Source: Sphingobium sp. JS3065
GTDB taxonomy: Bacteria; Pseudomonadota; Alphaproteobacteria; Sphingomonadales; Sphingomonadaceae
Assembly: GCF_026427355.1 (NCBI RefSeq)
Contig: NZ_CP102664.1
Span: 2,542,001 to 2,606,000, forward strand
Length of the DNA stretch: 64,000 bases
Direction of reading: 5' to 3'
Shown: positions 1-11,491 of the stretch, piece by piece
How the letters are laid out: each line of letters opens with the position of its first letter
Position numbering within the stretch: position 1 is the first letter of the stretch
Notes under the pieces: generated by a model
The model's database searches: none
Told to the model about the DNA's origin: nothing
The model's input: only the letters and a program-made list of their open reading frames with translations
Made by a program: the position numbers and the translations under genes

Positions 1-148
1 GGGTCGCTTCGCCCACGCCCATGTTGAGCGTGATCTTCTCGATCTTGGGCACCTGCATGACGTTCTCATAACCGAACTTCTCGGTCATCGCCTTGACGAT
101 TTCGGCGTCATACTGCGCCTTCGAGCGCGGAATGTACTTGTCGCTCAT
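1..148 (-). CDS. rplE: 50S ribosomal protein L5, N-terminal part
   Basis: The first 49 residues of L5 (begins [14 protein letters not shown], then [11 protein letters not shown]) are readable before the window edge. L5 binds 5S rRNA in the central protuberance of the 50S subunit. Its ATG overlaps the stop of rplX in a TAATG junction, so translation is probably coupled. The rest of the spc operon (rpsN, rpsH and so on) would lie beyond the left edge. Confidence 0.95.
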   Translation of the reverse strand, partial: MSDKYIPRSKAQYDAEIVKAMTEKFGYENVMQVPKIEKITLNMGVGEAT

Positions 149-459
149 TACAGCACCTCACCGGACTTGACGGCGACGCGGACCTTCTTGCCGTCGCGAT
201 CCTCGAAACGGACGCGGGTCGGCTTGCCATCCTTGTCGGCGACAGCGACGTTCGAAATGTGGAGCGGCGCGGGCTTGCGCTCGATGCCGCCCTGCGGGTT
301 CGCCTGGTCGGGCTTGCGGTGACGCGCATGCACGTTGATGCCTTCGACGAGAACCTTGTCGTCCTTGGGCAGCACCTGCAGGACGGCGCCGGTGCGGCCC
401 TTGTCCTTGCCGGCCAGGACGACGACCTTGTCGCCCTTCTTGATCTTCGCAGCGCTCAT
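148..459 (-). CDS. rplX: 50S ribosomal protein L24
   Basis: 103-residue L24, an assembly-initiating protein that binds the 5' region of 23S rRNA. It starts [19 protein letters not shown], and the [17 protein letters not shown] stretch is the family KOW motif. It lies between rplN and rplE and shares one base with each neighbour (TAATG junctions), as expected in the spc operon. Length is normal for alphaproteobacterial L24. Confidence 0.97.
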   Translation of the reverse strand: MSAAKIKKGDKVVVLAGKDKGRTGAVLQVLPKDDKVLVEGINVHARHRKPDQANPQGGIERKPAPLHISNVAVADKDGKPTRVRFEDRDGKKVRVAVKSGEVL

Positions 460-827
460 TACAGCACCTCGGGGGCAAGCGAGATGATCTTCATGTGCTT
501 CTTAGCGCGCAGTTCGCGAACGACCGGGCCAAAAATACGGGTGCCGATCGGCTCCTCGTTCTTGTTGATGAGCACAGCGGCATTGCCGTCGAAGCGAATC
601 ACGCTGCCATCAGCGCGACGCACGTCCTTGGCGGTGCGCACGATGACGGCGCGATGCACGTCACCCTTCTTCACCTTGCCACGAGGCGCAGCTTCCTTGA
701 TCGAGACGACGATGATGTCGCCTACGCTCGCGAAGCGACGCTTCGAGCCGCCCAGCACCTTGATGCACTGGACGCGCTTGGCGCCGCTGTTGTCAGCGAC
801 GTCAAGATTGGATTGCATCTGGATCAT
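459..827 (-). CDS. rplN: 50S ribosomal protein L14
   Basis: 122 residues, the canonical length. It begins [20 protein letters not shown], the strongly conserved L14 N-terminus, and carries the [13 protein letters not shown] stretch. L14 sits at the subunit interface and helps form bridge B8 to 16S rRNA. The gene is first of the spc group. A 179-bp spacer (828-1006) separates it from rpsQ and has no recognisable gene. It could hold a processing or regulatory site, but no clear terminator is visible. Confidence 0.97.
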   Translation of the reverse strand: MIQMQSNLDVADNSGAKRVQCIKVLGGSKRRFASVGDIIVVSIKEAAPRGKVKKGDVHRAVIVRTAKDVRRADGSVIRFDGNAAVLINKNEEPIGTRIFGPVVRELRAKKHMKIISLAPEVL

Positions 828-1006
828 GGATCCGGTTCCTTCTTATTTGGCCTACCGGGGCAATTCCCGGCGGTTCCGAATTTCACTGCCTAGAGTCCCC
901 TAAGCCGAACCTTTGACTCTACGCGAAGCGCGGGCCTGTACCCTTTCCATGAGAAAAAGGCCAGCCCCGCGCCGCATTTTTAGTTCAAAGGCTCAACGAG
1001 CCTCCC

Positions 1007-1270
1007 TCAAGCCGCCGTTTCCGGCGACTTGTGGGTGTCCACGCGCTCGATGACCTTCCAGGTCTTGAGCTTGGAAATCGGAGCGGTCTCTTCGATGCGG
1101 ACCGTTTCGCCTTCCTTGTAGACATTGCCCTCGTCATGGGCATGGTACTTCTTCGAACGGCGGATGATCTTGCCATAGAGCGCATGTTTTACCTTGCGCT
1201 CTACGCGAACCACCACCGTCTTGTCGGTCTTGTCGGAAACCACCGTTCCCGTCAGCACGCGCTTGGGCAT
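1007..1270 (-). CDS. rpsQ: 30S ribosomal protein S17
   Basis: 87-residue S17, a primary 16S rRNA-binding protein of the OB fold. It begins [25 protein letters not shown], the typical S17 start, and keeps the KYHAHDE segment. It is the last gene of the S10 group in this order, 14 bp after rpmC. The larger gap behind it marks the change from the S10 to the spc group. Confidence 0.97.
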   Translation of the reverse strand: MPKRVLTGTVVSDKTDKTVVVRVERKVKHALYGKIIRRSKKYHAHDEGNVYKEGETVRIEETAPISKLKTWKVIERVDTHKSPETAA

Positions 1271-1284
1271 CGTGTGTTCCCTTC

Positions 1285-1488
1285 TTACTTCGCGGCCGAG
1301 CGCGAACGCTCGGTCTGCAGCGTCTTGATCTGCGCGATCGACCGGCGGACTTCCTTCACGCGGCTGGGCTTTTCCAGCTGGTTGGTGGCCGCCTGGAAAC
1401 GCAGGTTGAACTGCTCGCGCTTCAGGTTGTTCAGTTCGGTCGACAGTTCGTCGTCCGACTTGGTCTTGAGGTCAGCTACATTCGCCAC
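1285..1488 (-). CDS. rpmC: 50S ribosomal protein L29
   Basis: 67 residues forming the usual two-helix L29 hairpin ([22 protein letters not shown]). L29 lies near the peptide exit tunnel and contributes to the docking site for SRP and trigger factor. It lies 3 bp behind rplP, in canonical S10-operon order. Confidence 0.96.
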   Translation of the reverse strand: MANVADLKTKSDDELSTELNNLKREQFNLRFQAATNQLEKPSRVKEVRRSIAQIKTLQTERSRSAAK

Positions 1489-1491
1489 GGA

Positions 1492-1923
1492 TTAACCCTC
1501 CAGGTGGGAGGTGTCGCCGAGGCGAGCGACAACCTTCGTCTTGATCGGCAGCTTCATCGCGGCGCGCGAGAAAGCCTCTGCTGCGAGCGGGCCGGGCACG
1601 CCGTCCAGTTCGAACAGGATGCGGCCGGGCTTTACGCGCGCCGCCCAATATTCGACCGAACCCTTACCCTTGCCCTGACGGACTTCGGCAGGCTTCTTGG
1701 AAACCGGAACGTCGGGGAACACGCGGATCCACAGACGGCCCTGACGGCGAATGTGGCGAGTGATCGCGCGGCGAGCCGCTTCGATCTGACGTGCGGTGAC
1801 GCGCTCGGGTTCCAGGGCCTTCAGACCATAGGAGCCGAAATTCAGGTCCGAACCGCCCTTGGCGTCGCCCTTGATCCGACCCTTGAAGGTCTTACGGAAC
1901 TTCATTTTCTTCGGTTGCAGCAT
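1492..1923 (-). CDS. rplP: 50S ribosomal protein L16
   Basis: 143 residues. Begins [16 protein letters not shown] and contains [21 protein letters not shown] sequence (here [12 protein letters not shown]), the loop that reaches toward the peptidyl-transferase region and organises the A-site tRNA binding area. Packed between rpsC and rpmC. Family length and order are normal. Confidence 0.97.
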   Translation of the reverse strand: MLQPKKMKFRKTFKGRIKGDAKGGSDLNFGSYGLKALEPERVTARQIEAARRAITRHIRRQGRLWIRVFPDVPVSKKPAEVRQGKGKGSVEYWAARVKPGRILFELDGVPGPLAAEAFSRAAMKLPIKTKVVARLGDTSHLEG

Positions 1924-1958
1924 GACGCTATTACCTTCTTATCTTCAGCGCGCCGAAA

Positions 1959-2654
1959 TCAGCGAGCAGGCCGCACGCCGGAGGTCTGAGCCTCCAGCAT
2001 CAGCCGATCGGTGGCCATCGGATCGTGACCAAGGATTTCACCCTTGAAGATCCAGACCTTGATGCCGCACACGCCATAAGCGGTGTGGGCCTCGGCTTCG
2101 GCATAGTCTACATTCGCGCGCAGCGTGTGCAGCGGAACGCGGCCTTCGCGATACCATTCCACGCGGGCGATCTCCGCGCCGCCCAGACGGCCGCCGCAGG
2201 TGATCTTGATGCCTTCGGCGCCCAGACGAAGAGCCGACTGCACCGCACGCTTCATCGCGCGGCGGAACGCCACGCGGCGCTCCAACTGATCGGCGATGCC
2301 CTGCGCCACGAGCTTGGAATCGACTTCCGGCTTGCGGATTTCGACGATGTTCAGGCTGACGTCCGAAGAGGTCAGGCTGCCCAGCTTCTTGCGCAGCTTT
2401 TCAATGTCCGCGCCCTTCTTGCCGATAATGACGCCCGGACGGGCGGCATAGATCGAAATGCGGCACAGCTTGGCCGGACGCTCGATCACGACCTTGGAGA
2501 TCGCGGCCTGCGGCAGGTTCTTCATGATAAACTGGCGGATCTTCAGATCCTCCAGCAGCAGGCGGCCGTAATCGGCGCCTTCCGCGAACCAGCGGCTGTC
2601 CCAGGTGCGGTTGATCTGCAGGCGCAGACCGATCGGATTGCTCTTGTGACCCAT
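1959..2654 (-). CDS. rpsC: 30S ribosomal protein S3
   Basis: 231 residues from the start chosen here. The ORF is open further upstream, but the conserved S3 N-terminus is [16 protein letters not shown], so the ATG at 2654-2652 is preferred over one 33 nt upstream that would add a basic, non-conserved leader. The KH type-2 RNA-binding motif ([14 protein letters not shown]) is present. S3 forms the mRNA entry site of the 30S subunit. Only a few bases separate it from rplV. Confidence 0.96.
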   Translation of the reverse strand: MGHKSNPIGLRLQINRTWDSRWFAEGADYGRLLLEDLKIRQFIMKNLPQAAISKVVIERPAKLCRISIYAARPGVIIGKKGADIEKLRKKLGSLTSSDVSLNIVEIRKPEVDSKLVAQGIADQLERRVAFRRAMKRAVQSALRLGAEGIKITCGGRLGGAEIARVEWYREGRVPLHTLRANVDYAEAEAHTAYGVCGIKVWIFKGEILGHDPMATDRLMLEAQTSGVRPAR

Positions 2655-2658
2655 AGTC

Positions 2659-3045
2659 TTACGCCTCCGCTTCTTCAGCAGCTTCACGCACCACGATGCG
2701 CACGCGGCTGAAGGGCTTCAGGATCCGGGTCGACTTGCCGCGGCCGCGGGCGTGGAAGCGCTTCAGGGTGAAGCTCTTGCCCACCGATGCTTCCGCCACG
2801 ACCAGCGCGTCGACGTCCAGATTGTGATTGTTTTCCGCATTGGCGATGGCCGAAGCCAGCACCTTGCGCACGTCGACCGCCATCGCCTTTTTGGAGAAGG
2901 CGAGGATGTTCAGCGCGTCCTCGACCTTGCGGCCGCGGATGAGCGTGGCGACCAGGTTCAGCTTCTGGGCCGAACCGCGGATCTGCGTGCCAACGGCCAG
3001 CGCTTCATTGTCGGCGACGCGACGGGGAGCCTTTTCCTTGCTCAT
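2659..3045 (-). CDS. rplV: 50S ribosomal protein L22
   Basis: 128 residues. Contains the L22 core ([21 protein letters not shown] and the C-terminal [17 protein letters not shown] hairpin that lines the exit tunnel). The N-terminal extension [20 protein letters not shown] is longer than in E. coli. Its ATG shares a base with the rpsS stop (TAATG), suggesting translational coupling. Confidence 0.96.
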   Translation of the reverse strand: MSKEKAPRRVADNEALAVGTQIRGSAQKLNLVATLIRGRKVEDALNILAFSKKAMAVDVRKVLASAIANAENNHNLDVDALVVAEASVGKSFTLKRFHARGRGKSTRILKPFSRVRIVVREAAEEAEA

Positions 3046-3323
3046 TAGCGCTTGCCCTTCTTGTCGGCGGCATGGCCGGGGAAGTAGCGGGTCGGGGCGA
3101 ATTCACCCAGCTTGTGACCCACCATATCCTCGTTCACCGAGACCGGCACATGCTTGCGGCCATTATAGACGTTGAACGTCAGGCCAACGAACTGCGGCAG
3201 GATGGTGGAACGGCGCGACCAGGTCTTGATCGGACCCGAACGGCCACCGGCGTCCTGCGCCACTTCCGCCTTCTTCAGAAGGCTGAGGTCCACGAACGGA
3301 CCTTTCCAGACGGAACGAGCCAT
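3045..3323 (-). CDS. rpsS: 30S ribosomal protein S19
   Basis: 92 residues beginning [18 protein letters not shown], the invariant S19 start, with [11 protein letters not shown] near the C-terminus. S19 sits in the head of the 30S subunit next to S13. Located between rplB and rplV as in all S10 operons. Confidence 0.97.
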   Translation of the reverse strand: MARSVWKGPFVDLSLLKKAEVAQDAGGRSGPIKTWSRRSTILPQFVGLTFNVYNGRKHVPVSVNEDMVGHKLGEFAPTRYFPGHAADKKGKR

Positions 3324-3328
3324 CTCGC

Positions 3329-4165
3329 TTACCTCTTCTTCTTCGCGTGGCGGCTACGGATGATGAACTTGTCCGTCGCCTTGTTGTGGCGGGTGCGCGC
3401 ACCCTTGGTCGGCTTGCCCCAGGGCGTGACCGGATGACGGCCGCCCGAGGTCCGGCCTTCACCACCGCCATGCGGGTGATCGACCGGGTTCTTCGCCACA
3501 CCGCGCGTCAGCGGACGCTTGCCGAGCCAGCGGTTACGGCCGGCCTTGGCAAGGTTGGTGTTGGCATTGTCCGGGTTCGACACGGCACCGACGGTGCCCA
3601 TGCAGTCCGAACGGATGTAACGCTGCTCGCCCGAGGACAGGCGGACCATCACCATGCCACGATCGCGGCCGACCAACTGGGCGTAGGTGCCAGCCGAACG
3701 GCAGAGCTGACCGCCCTTGCCGGGCTTCATCTCGATATTGTGGATGATGGTGCCGACCGGCATCTGGCCCAGTTCCATCGCATTGCCCGGCTTCACGTCG
3801 GTCTTCTTGCCCGCGACGACCTTGTCGCCGGGCGCCAGACGCTGCGGCGCCAGGATATAGGCCTGGGTGCCGTCGGGATAGTTTACCAGCGCGATGAAGG
3901 CGGTGCGGTTAGGGTCATATTCCAGACGCTCGACCGTGCCCTCGACGTCCCACAAGCGACGCTTGAAGTCGATGATGCGGTAGCGCTGCTTGTGACCGCC
4001 GGCGATGCCGCGCGAGGTCACATGGCCCTTGTTGTTGCGGCCGCCGGTCTTGCGCTTGCCTTCGGTCAGCGCCTTGACGGGCTTGCCCTTGTGCAGGCCG
4101 CTGCGGTCGACGAGGATCAGGCCGCGCTGCGCCGGGCTCGTCGGATTATAGCTCTTAAGCGCCAT
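3329..4165 (-). CDS. rplB: 50S ribosomal protein L2
   Basis: 278 residues, the usual size. Begins [20 protein letters not shown] and keeps the C-terminal HPHGGGEGR motif, whose histidine lies near the peptidyl-transferase centre. L2 is a core 23S rRNA-binding protein needed for subunit association. It is 2 bp behind rplW. Confidence 0.98.
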   Translation of the reverse strand: MALKSYNPTSPAQRGLILVDRSGLHKGKPVKALTEGKRKTGGRNNKGHVTSRGIAGGHKQRYRIIDFKRRLWDVEGTVERLEYDPNRTAFIALVNYPDGTQAYILAPQRLAPGDKVVAGKKTDVKPGNAMELGQMPVGTIIHNIEMKPGKGGQLCRSAGTYAQLVGRDRGMVMVRLSSGEQRYIRSDCMGTVGAVSNPDNANTNLAKAGRNRWLGKRPLTRGVAKNPVDHPHGGGEGRTSGGRHPVTPWGKPTKGARTRHNKATDKFIIRSRHAKKKR

Positions 4166-4167
4166 GG

Positions 4168-4485
4168 TCAGCGCACTCCTTCGGTGATGTCGATCGACTG
4201 GCCATCAGCCAGGCGAACGATCGCCTTCTTGACGTCCGAGCGAGTGTAGGGCTTGCCCTTCCACTTCTTCGTCTTGCCCTTGACGACCAGCGTGTTCACG
4301 CTCTTGACGGTCACGCCCCAGAGCGCTTCGACGGCAGCCTTGATCTCCGGCTTGGTCGCGTCATTGGCAACCTTGAAGACGACGGCGTTATTCTCTGAGA
4401 GAAGGGTCGACTTCTCGGTGATGACCGGCGCTACAACCACATCGTAATGACGGTTGCTCACAGTCGCGGCTTCTTTCTTAGCCAT
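4168..4485 (-). CDS. rplW: 50S ribosomal protein L23
   Basis: 105 residues. The family core [14 protein letters not shown] and the [17 protein letters not shown] segment are present. L23 is the trigger-factor and SRP docking protein at the tunnel exit. Its start lies 8 bp inside the end of rplD, so the two are probably translationally coupled. Confidence 0.97.
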   Translation of the reverse strand: MAKKEAATVSNRHYDVVVAPVITEKSTLLSENNAVVFKVANDATKPEIKAAVEALWGVTVKSVNTLVVKGKTKKWKGKPYTRSDVKKAIVRLADGQSIDITEGVR

Positions 4486-5101
4486 TGAAACGGGCCTCCA
4501 GCTTTTCGACCGCGGCGCGGGTGAGCACCAGCGAGTCGGCCTTCAGTATGTCGTATACGTTGGCGCCAACGGCCGGCAGCAGGTTCACGCCGACGATGTT
4601 GGCCGAAGCCTTCGCGAAGCTGACGTTGACCGCGTCGCCGTCGATGAACAGGGCCTTGGTCAGGTTCAGCTTGGCAAGGTGGGCGACCAGAGCCTTGGTC
4701 TTGCCTTCCGCCACATCAAGATTGTCGAGAACGATCAGCGAACCGTCCTTCGCCTTCGACGACAGGGCCATTTTCAGGCCTAGCGCACGAATTTTCTTGT
4801 TGAGGTCGTGACCGAAGTCGCGGGCGCGGGCGCCGTGAGCCTTACCACCGCCGATGAAGACGGGAGCGCGGCGATCGCCGTGACGAGCCGTACCCCCGCC
4901 CTTCTGACGACCGAACTTCTTGCCGGTGCGGGCAACGTCCGAACGTTCACGGGTAGCACGGGCAGGCGCACGACGCTTTTCCAGCTGCCAGGTGACGACG
5001 CGGTGCAGAATGTCGGTGCGGGGCTCAACGCCGAACACGGCATCGTTCAGCTCCAGCTCACCGGCGGCTGCGGCATCGAGGGTCTGTACATTGACCTTCA
5101 T
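4478..5101 (-). CDS. rplD: 50S ribosomal protein L4
   Basis: 207 residues. Contains the long L4 loop ([40 protein letters not shown] region) that reaches into the exit tunnel. In E. coli L4 also represses its own S10 operon. Whether that control exists here cannot be seen. Two bases separate it from rplC. Confidence 0.97.
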   Translation of the reverse strand: MKVNVQTLDAAAAGELELNDAVFGVEPRTDILHRVVTWQLEKRRAPARATRERSDVARTGKKFGRQKGGGTARHGDRRAPVFIGGGKAHGARARDFGHDLNKKIRALGLKMALSSKAKDGSLIVLDNLDVAEGKTKALVAHLAKLNLTKALFIDGDAVNVSFAKASANIVGVNLLPAVGANVYDILKADSLVLTRAAVEKLEARFNG

Positions 5102-5103
5102 GA

Positions 5104-5862
5104 TTAGCCCTCCTGGCCTTCGGTCGCTTCGGGAGCGACTGCTTCTTCAGCAGGCGTTTCGGCCGGAGCGTTGTTGCTGTTGGCGGCCTGCTTCAGGCTC
5201 GCCGGATACGGGGCATCCGCCGGACGCTTCACCTTGACGGCGTCGCTGACGGTCAGCCAGGTGCCCTTGGCGCCCGGAACGCTGCCCTTCACGAACAGCA
5301 GACCGCGTTCGACGTCCGTCCGGACGATTTCGAGATTCTGCTGGGTCCGCTCACGGTCACCCATGTGACCCGCCATCTTCTTGTTCTTGAAGACGCGGCC
5401 CGGATCCTGACGGTTACCCGTCGAACCATGGGCACGGTGGCTGATGGACACGCCGTGGGTGGCGCGCATGCCGCCGAAGCCCCAGCGCTTCATGGCGCCA
5501 GCAAAACCCTTACCCTGGGTGTGACCGGCGACGTCGACCAACTGGCCGGCGATGAAATGATCGGCCGCGATCTCGGCGCCGACATCGAGGAGCGCGTCCT
5601 CGGCGACACGGAATTCGACCAGGCGCGCCTTCGGCTCCACTTCCGCCTTGGCGAAGTGGCCGCGCTGCGGCTTGGCGACATTCTTGACCTTCGCGACACC
5701 CGCACCGAGCTGAACCGCGACATAACCGTCACGATCGACTTCCTTGCGGGCCACGACCTGATTGCCCTCAAGGGCCAGAACCGTAACCGGAATATGACGT
5801 CCGTCCTCCTGGAACAGACGGGTCATCCCGACTTTCTTAGCGATCACGCCTGTGCGCATCAC
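5104..5862 (-). CDS. rplC: 50S ribosomal protein L3
   Basis: 252 residues, longer than E. coli L3 (about 209) because of an acidic, alanine/proline-rich tail ([18 protein letters not shown]). The conserved segment around [20 protein letters not shown] is present and holds the glutamine that is methylated in other bacteria. L3 is one of the two proteins that start 50S assembly. A strong SD-like GGGAGTAATCGG precedes the start. The 270-bp spacer to rpsJ is unusually long for this operon. Confidence 0.96.
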   Translation of the reverse strand: MMRTGVIAKKVGMTRLFQEDGRHIPVTVLALEGNQVVARKEVDRDGYVAVQLGAGVAKVKNVAKPQRGHFAKAEVEPKARLVEFRVAEDALLDVGAEIAADHFIAGQLVDVAGHTQGKGFAGAMKRWGFGGMRATHGVSISHRAHGSTGNRQDPGRVFKNKKMAGHMGDRERTQQNLEIVRTDVERGLLFVKGSVPGAKGTWLTVSDAVKVKRPADAPYPASLKQAANSNNAPAETPAEEAVAPEATEGQEG

Positions 5863-6132
5863 CGATTACTCCCATAGAGGCCCGCCTTAGCAGCGGGCGT
5901 ATCCAACGAAAAAACCGCTCAGGATCTCTCCTTCGCGGCCCAACCCAAGTATAGATCACCCCGTCCGGGTTGGATGCCGACCCCTCACCGGGACCAGCGA
6001 CGGGGGACCAGGACCACGCGCCTTTCCGGTTCACCGGAAGGGCCGTGCGGTATCCCTTGTGTCGTTTGAGCTTCCGATTGCCCGGAATGCCCGATACCCT
6101 GCCCTCCTTGAGGAAAGCAGGGACTTGCTGAC
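5863..6132 (-). other. spacer between rpsJ and rplC
   Basis: A 270-bp non-coding stretch inside the S10 operon. Just after the rpsJ stop, a hairpin can form between CCCTGC and GCAGGG with an inner CCTC/GAGG stem (about 6098-6123). No T-run follows it, so it looks more like a processing or attenuation element than a terminator. An open frame of 65 codons here has no family character. Confidence 0.4.
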
Positions 6133-6441
6133 TTAAGCCAGCTTGATCTCGACGTTGACGCCGGCCGCGAGGTCCAGCTTCATCAGCGCGTCGACCGTCT
6201 GCGGCGTCGGCTGCACAATGTCAAGCATACGCTTGTAGGTGCGGACCTCGAACTGCTCGCGCGACTTCTTGTCGATGTGCGGACCACGGTTGACCGTGAA
6301 CTTTTCGATGCGCGTCGGAAGGGGAATCGGACCGCGAATAAGGGCGCCGGTGCGGCGGGCGGTGTCGGCGATATCGCCGGTCGCCTGATCAAGCACGCGA
6401 TGATCGAACGCCTTGAGGCGAATGCGGATGTTGCTGTCCAT
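6133..6441 (-). CDS. rpsJ: 30S ribosomal protein S10
   Basis: 102 residues, begins [19 protein letters not shown]. Contains the S10 loop [30 protein letters not shown]10 is a 30S head protein and, as NusE, a transcription antitermination factor. It is first of the S10 operon. Its promoter must lie between the tuf terminator and 6442. Confidence 0.97.
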   Translation of the reverse strand: MDSNIRIRLKAFDHRVLDQATGDIADTARRTGALIRGPIPLPTRIEKFTVNRGPHIDKKSREQFEVRTYKRMLDIVQPTPQTVDALMKLDLAAGVNVEIKLA

Positions 6442-6599
6442 TGTTCCTGTACCGATGCGAAAGAGCCAAAAACTCAGAGCATTTTCAAAAATCAGCCGGA
6501 GCAGCCGATGATTTGTGAAAATGCGCCAACCAAAAAATATCCGCCCCGTTCATTGCCCTTCTAGCTCATGCGAGCCGGAGAAAGGCGATCCGGGGCGGT

Positions 6600-6638
6600 A
6601 AAAAACTCAGCGGCGCGAATCAGGCGATTCGCGCCGCT
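6600..6638 (-). terminator. rho-independent terminator behind tuf
   Basis: Read on the minus strand after the tuf stop, a 13-bp perfect stem AGCGGCGCGAATC / GATTCGCGCCGCT with a 4-nt loop is followed by GAG and a run of six T. It separates the str-type transcript (rpsL-rpsG-fusA-tuf) from rpsJ, so the S10 operon must have its own promoter in 6442-6599. Confidence 0.9.
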
Positions 6639-6649
6639 GCGGTCCTATA

Positions 6650-7840
<1,191 letters not shown>

Positions 7841-7940
7841 TTTATCCTACCTTCTAATCAAATCAGCTTTGGTCTGACCGCTCGGCCGCGCCTCGCGAAG
7901 GCGCGTCCATAGCAGCAAATTTACAGATTACCAGCCCTAA

Positions 7941-7962
7941 CCGAACCGGTTGCCCGGTTCGG
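7941..7962 (-). terminator. hairpin between fusA and tuf
   Basis: A perfect 9-bp stem CCGAACCGG / CCGGTTCGG with a 4-nt loop lies 13 bp after the fusA stop on the minus strand. There is no downstream T-run, so it is more likely a processing, stability or partial termination element than a full terminator. Confidence 0.5.
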
Positions 7963-7974
7963 CCAGAGGATTCT

Positions 7975-10047
7975 TCAGGCCATCTTCGCCTTGACTTCGT
8001 CCGCCACATTCTGCGGCACTTCGTCATAGTGCGAGAAGATCATCGAATAGTTCGCGCGCCCCTGAGTGAAGGACCGCAGCGAGTTCACGTAGCCGAACAT
8101 GTTGGCCAACGGCACCATCGCCTCGACCACCTGCGCGTTGCCGCGGGTGTCGGTGCCCTGGATCTGGCCACGACGGCTGTTCATGTCGCCGATGACGTCG
8201 CCCAGATATTCCTCCGGGGTGACGACTTCGACCTTCATGACCGGTTCAAGCAGCGTGATGCCCGACTTCTGAGCCGCTTCGCGCATCGCGGCGCGGCCCG
8301 TGATTTCGAAAGCCAGAGCCGACGAGTCGACGTCGTGATAGGCGCCGTCATACAGGTTGATTTCGAAGTCGATGATCGGGAAGCCGATGAGCGAGCCGGT
8401 GGCCGCCGTTTCGCGCATGCCCTTTTCGATCGCGGGGATATATTCCTTGGGAATATTGCCGCCCTTGATCTCGTCCTTGAAGATGATGCCAGCGCCGCGC
8501 TCGCCCGGCGTCAGCTTCACCTTGATGCGGCCGAACTGGCCGGTGCCGCCCGACTGCTTTTTGTGGGTGTAGTCGATGTCGACGGGCTTCTTGAGATATT
8601 CGCGATAGGCCACCTGCGGCGCGCCGACATTCGCCTCGACCTTGAACTCGCGCTTCATGCGGTCGACCAGGATTTCGAGGTGAAGTTCGCCCATGCCCTT
8701 GATGATGGTCTGGCCCGATTCGTGATCGGTCGTGACGCGGAAGGACGGATCCTCGGCAGCCAGGCGGTTGAGCGCGACACCCATCTTTTCCTGGTCGGCC
8801 TTGGTCTTGGGTTCCACCGACAGTTCGATCACCGGCTCGGGGAATTCCATCCGCTCCAGAATGATCGGCTGGCGCTCCGCGCACAGCGTATCGCCGGTGG
8901 TGGTTTCCTTCATGCCGGCCAGCGCGACGATGTCGCCCGCATAGGCGGCTTCGACGTCTTCACGGCTGTTGGCATGCATCAGCAGCATGCGGCCGATCTT
9001 TTCCTTCTTGTCCTTGACCGAGTTCAGATAGGTGCCCTTGGTCAGGGTGCCCGAGTAGACGCGCAGGAAGGTCAGCGATCCAACGAACGGGTCGTTCATG
9101 ATCTTGAACGCCAGACCGGCGAAGGGCGCGTCATCCGCGGTCTTGCGGCTGTCGGGTTCTTCGGTGTCGGGATTGATGCCCTGCACGTCGGGAATGTCCA
9201 GCGGCGAAGGCAGATAGTCGACCACCGCGTCGAGCAGCGGCTGAACGCCCTTGTTCTTGAATGCCGAACCGCACAGCACCGGCACGAAGGCCTGCTCCAG
9301 CGTACCCTTGCGGATCAGCTTCTTGAGCGTGGCGGTATCGGGTAGATTACCTTCCAGATAGGCTTCCATCGCCTCATCGTCCTGTTCGACGGCGAGTTCG
9401 ATCAGCTTTTCGCGATATTCGGCAGCCTTGTCGGCGAGGTCGGCCGGGATTTCCTCATAGCTGAACTCGGCGCCCAGATTCTCATCCTTCCAGATGATGG
9501 CGCGGTTCTCGACCAGATCGACCAGGCCCTTGAAGTCCGACTCTGCACCGATGGGCAGATAGAGGACGGCCGGGGTGGCGCCCAGACGGTCGATGATCGT
9601 CTGCACGCAATAATAGAAATTGGCGCCGGTGCGGTCGAGCTTGTTGATGAAGCACATCCGCGGCACCTTGTACTTGTCCGCCTGGCGCCACACGGTTTCC
9701 GACTGCGGCTCCACGCCCGCGACGCCGTCGAACGCGGCGACCGCGCCGTCCAGCACGCGCAGCGAACGCTCGACTTCGATGGTGAAGTCGACGTGGCCGG
9801 GGGTGTCGATGATGTTCAGCCGGTGGTCGTTCCAGAAACAGGTCGTCGCGGCCGAGGTGATGGTGATGCCCCGCTCCTGCTCCTGCTCCATCCAGTCCAT
9901 GGTGGCGGCGCCGTCATGGACTTCGCCGATCTTGTAGGACTTGCCGGTATAATAAAGGATACGCTCGGTCGTGGTGGTCTTGCCGGCGTCGATATGCGCC
10001 ATGATACCGAAATTGCGATAGCGTTCGAGCGGATGGCTGCGGGCCAT
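7975..10047 (-). CDS. fusA: elongation factor G
   Basis: 690 residues, the standard length. Catalyses GTP-dependent translocation of tRNA and mRNA on the ribosome. The P-loop AHIDAGKT is at about residues 17-24. DTPGHVDF and NKLDR follow, and domains II-V are complete to the C-terminus ending EVKAKMA. It lies between rpsG and tuf in the str operon. Confidence 0.98.
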   Translation of the reverse strand: MARSHPLERYRNFGIMAHIDAGKTTTTERILYYTGKSYKIGEVHDGAATMDWMEQEQERGITITSAATTCFWNDHRLNIIDTPGHVDFTIEVERSLRVLDGAVAAFDGVAGVEPQSETVWRQADKYKVPRMCFINKLDRTGANFYYCVQTIIDRLGATPAVLYLPIGAESDFKGLVDLVENRAIIWKDENLGAEFSYEEIPADLADKAAEYREKLIELAVEQDDEAMEAYLEGNLPDTATLKKLIRKGTLEQAFVPVLCGSAFKNKGVQPLLDAVVDYLPSPLDIPDVQGINPDTEEPDSRKTADDAPFAGLAFKIMNDPFVGSLTFLRVYSGTLTKGTYLNSVKDKKEKIGRMLLMHANSREDVEAAYAGDIVALAGMKETTTGDTLCAERQPIILERMEFPEPVIELSVEPKTKADQEKMGVALNRLAAEDPSFRVTTDHESGQTIIKGMGELHLEILVDRMKREFKVEANVGAPQVAYREYLKKPVDIDYTHKKQSGGTGQFGRIKVKLTPGERGAGIIFKDEIKGGNIPKEYIPAIEKGMRETAATGSLIGFPIIDFEINLYDGAYHDVDSSALAFEITGRAAMREAAQKSGITLLEPVMKVEVVTPEEYLGDVIGDMNSRRGQIQGTDTRGNAQVVEAMVPLANMFGYVNSLRSFTQGRANYSMIFSHYDEVPQNVADEVKAKMA

Positions 10048-10173
10048 GATGCTTCTCCGTTGCCGGCACGCCGGCGGTGAGTGAATGAGTCTTGCGGCTG
10101 GCCCCTAAACCAATCCGTCCGCCATGGGTAGCCCCACGGCGAACGGACCGATATTCAAAACCAGAAAGGCGAA

Positions 10174-10193
10174 GCGGGCGCCGGAGCGCCCGC
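10174..10193 (-). terminator. hairpin between rpsG and fusA
   Basis: Eight-bp GC-rich stem GCGGGCGC / GCGCCCGC with a 4-nt loop, starting 6 nt behind the rpsG stop on the minus strand, followed by TTCGCCTTTC. This could act as a weak terminator or attenuator that lowers read-through into fusA. Only the structure is seen. The effect is inferred. Confidence 0.5.
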
Positions 10194-10198
10194 CCCGA

Positions 10199-10669
10199 TT
10201 ACCAGCGGTAGTGCGAGAAGGCGCGGTTCGCTTCCGCCATGCGGTGCGTGTCTTCGCGCTTCTTGACCGCATTGCCGCGGTTGTTGGCGGCGTCCAGCAG
10301 CTCACCCGACAGGCGGGCGGCCATGGTGGTTTCGCTGCGGTTGCGCGAAGCCGTGATCAGCCAACGGATCGCCAGCGCCTGGGCGCGCTCGGGGCGCACT
10401 TCGACGGGAACCTGGTAGGTCGCACCGCCGACGCGGCGGCTGCGGACTTCGATGCCGGGCTTCACATTGTTCAGCGCGTCATGGAACATGCCGATCGGGT
10501 CCTTCTTGGACTTCGTCTCGACAGTTTCGAGCGCACCGTAAACGATGGACTCGGCGACGGCTTTCTTGCCATCCTGCATGATGCTGTTCATGAACTTCGA
10601 CAGCACGATATCACCGAATTTGGGATCGGGCAGGATAACGCGCTTTTCGGGGCGACGACGACGTGACAT
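10199..10669 (-). CDS. rpsG: 30S ribosomal protein S7
   Basis: 156 residues. Begins [20 protein letters not shown] and contains the S7 signature region ([29 protein letters not shown]). S7 nucleates assembly of the 30S head and contacts E-site tRNA. It lies 13 bp behind rpsL. Confidence 0.97.
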   Translation of the reverse strand: MSRRRRPEKRVILPDPKFGDIVLSKFMNSIMQDGKKAVAESIVYGALETVETKSKKDPIGMFHDALNNVKPGIEVRSRRVGGATYQVPVEVRPERAQALAIRWLITASRNRSETTMAARLSGELLDAANNRGNAVKKREDTHRMAEANRAFSHYRW

Positions 10670-10682
10670 GCTTTAGTCTCCC

Positions 10683-11054
10683 TTACTTCGGACGCTTGGC
10701 GCCGTACTTCGAACGGCTCTGCTTGCGGTCCTTGACGCCCTGGGTATCCAGAACGCCGCGCAGCACGTGATAACGCACACCGGGAAGGTCGCGCACGCGG
10801 CCGCCGCGGATCAGCACGACGCTGTGCTCCTGAAGGTTGTGGCCTTCACCCGGAATGTAGGTGATGACTTCGCGCTGGTTGACCAGACGCACCTTCGCCA
10901 CCTTGCGGAGAGCCGAGTTCGGCTTCTTCGGGGTCGTCGTGTAGACACGGGTGCAAACGCCGCGCTTCTGCGGGTTCGCTTCCATGGCAGGGACCTTCGA
11001 CTTGGTCTTCTGCAGTTCGCGGCCCTTGCGGACCAACTGGTTGATCGTTGGCAT
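10683..11054 (-). CDS. rpsL: 30S ribosomal protein S12
   Basis: 123 residues from the conserved start [11 protein letters not shown]. An in-frame ATG four codons upstream (MKGF) would give a non-conserved leader, so 11054 is preferred. The decoding-centre loop [13 protein letters not shown], with the lysine altered in many streptomycin-resistant mutants, is wild type here. It is the first gene of the str operon. The promoter should be in 11055-11300. Confidence 0.96.
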   Translation of the reverse strand: MPTINQLVRKGRELQKTKSKVPAMEANPQKRGVCTRVYTTTPKKPNSALRKVAKVRLVNQREVITYIPGEGHNLQEHSVVLIRGGRVRDLPGVRYHVLRGVLDTQGVKDRKQSRSKYGAKRPK

Positions 11055-11491
11055 GAAGCCCTTCACCTTTTTCAGTTACTTTACCTGCATTCCCGCGTTC
11101 CTTGCTCCCGAAGCGACCCGCCTCAAACGAATCGCCTCCAAACAGCAAAGGCCCCGGCGGAAACCCGCCCGGAGCCGCAAGAGCACCGGCAATGTTCAGC
11201 TCTGATGCCCCCAGAACCGGATAGGGTGCGAACGAATCCGTCCATTCCGGGCCTTCGGGCTGGCGCGCCTATAGCCATGGCCGTCCCACGGGTCAAGGAC
11301 GAGGCCAACCGGGGCCTTCCGCTCCCGAAAATTTTTGAATCGGCCGGAACCAAAATCACGGCTCCACGTTTCGTCCCGCTCATCTTTCGATTCGTCACGA
11401 GTCCGCTCTCCAGGATTCGCGCGACTCGATTCCTTTTGTTAGCGCCCCGTTCACTAAAAGAACGGGGTCGCAATTGTCGCAACAGAATAAG
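11055..11491. other. divergent intergenic region rpsL / M23 peptidase
   Basis: About 440 bp between two divergently read genes. It must hold the str-operon promoter on the minus strand and a promoter for the peptidase on the plus strand. I see no RNA gene or convincing ORF in it. Open frames crossing it lack codon character. Confidence 0.4.

Noticed and set aside
5837..6034. 65-codon ORF in the rpsJ-rplC spacer
   Set aside because: Runs into rplC in another frame, no conserved features. Probably chance.
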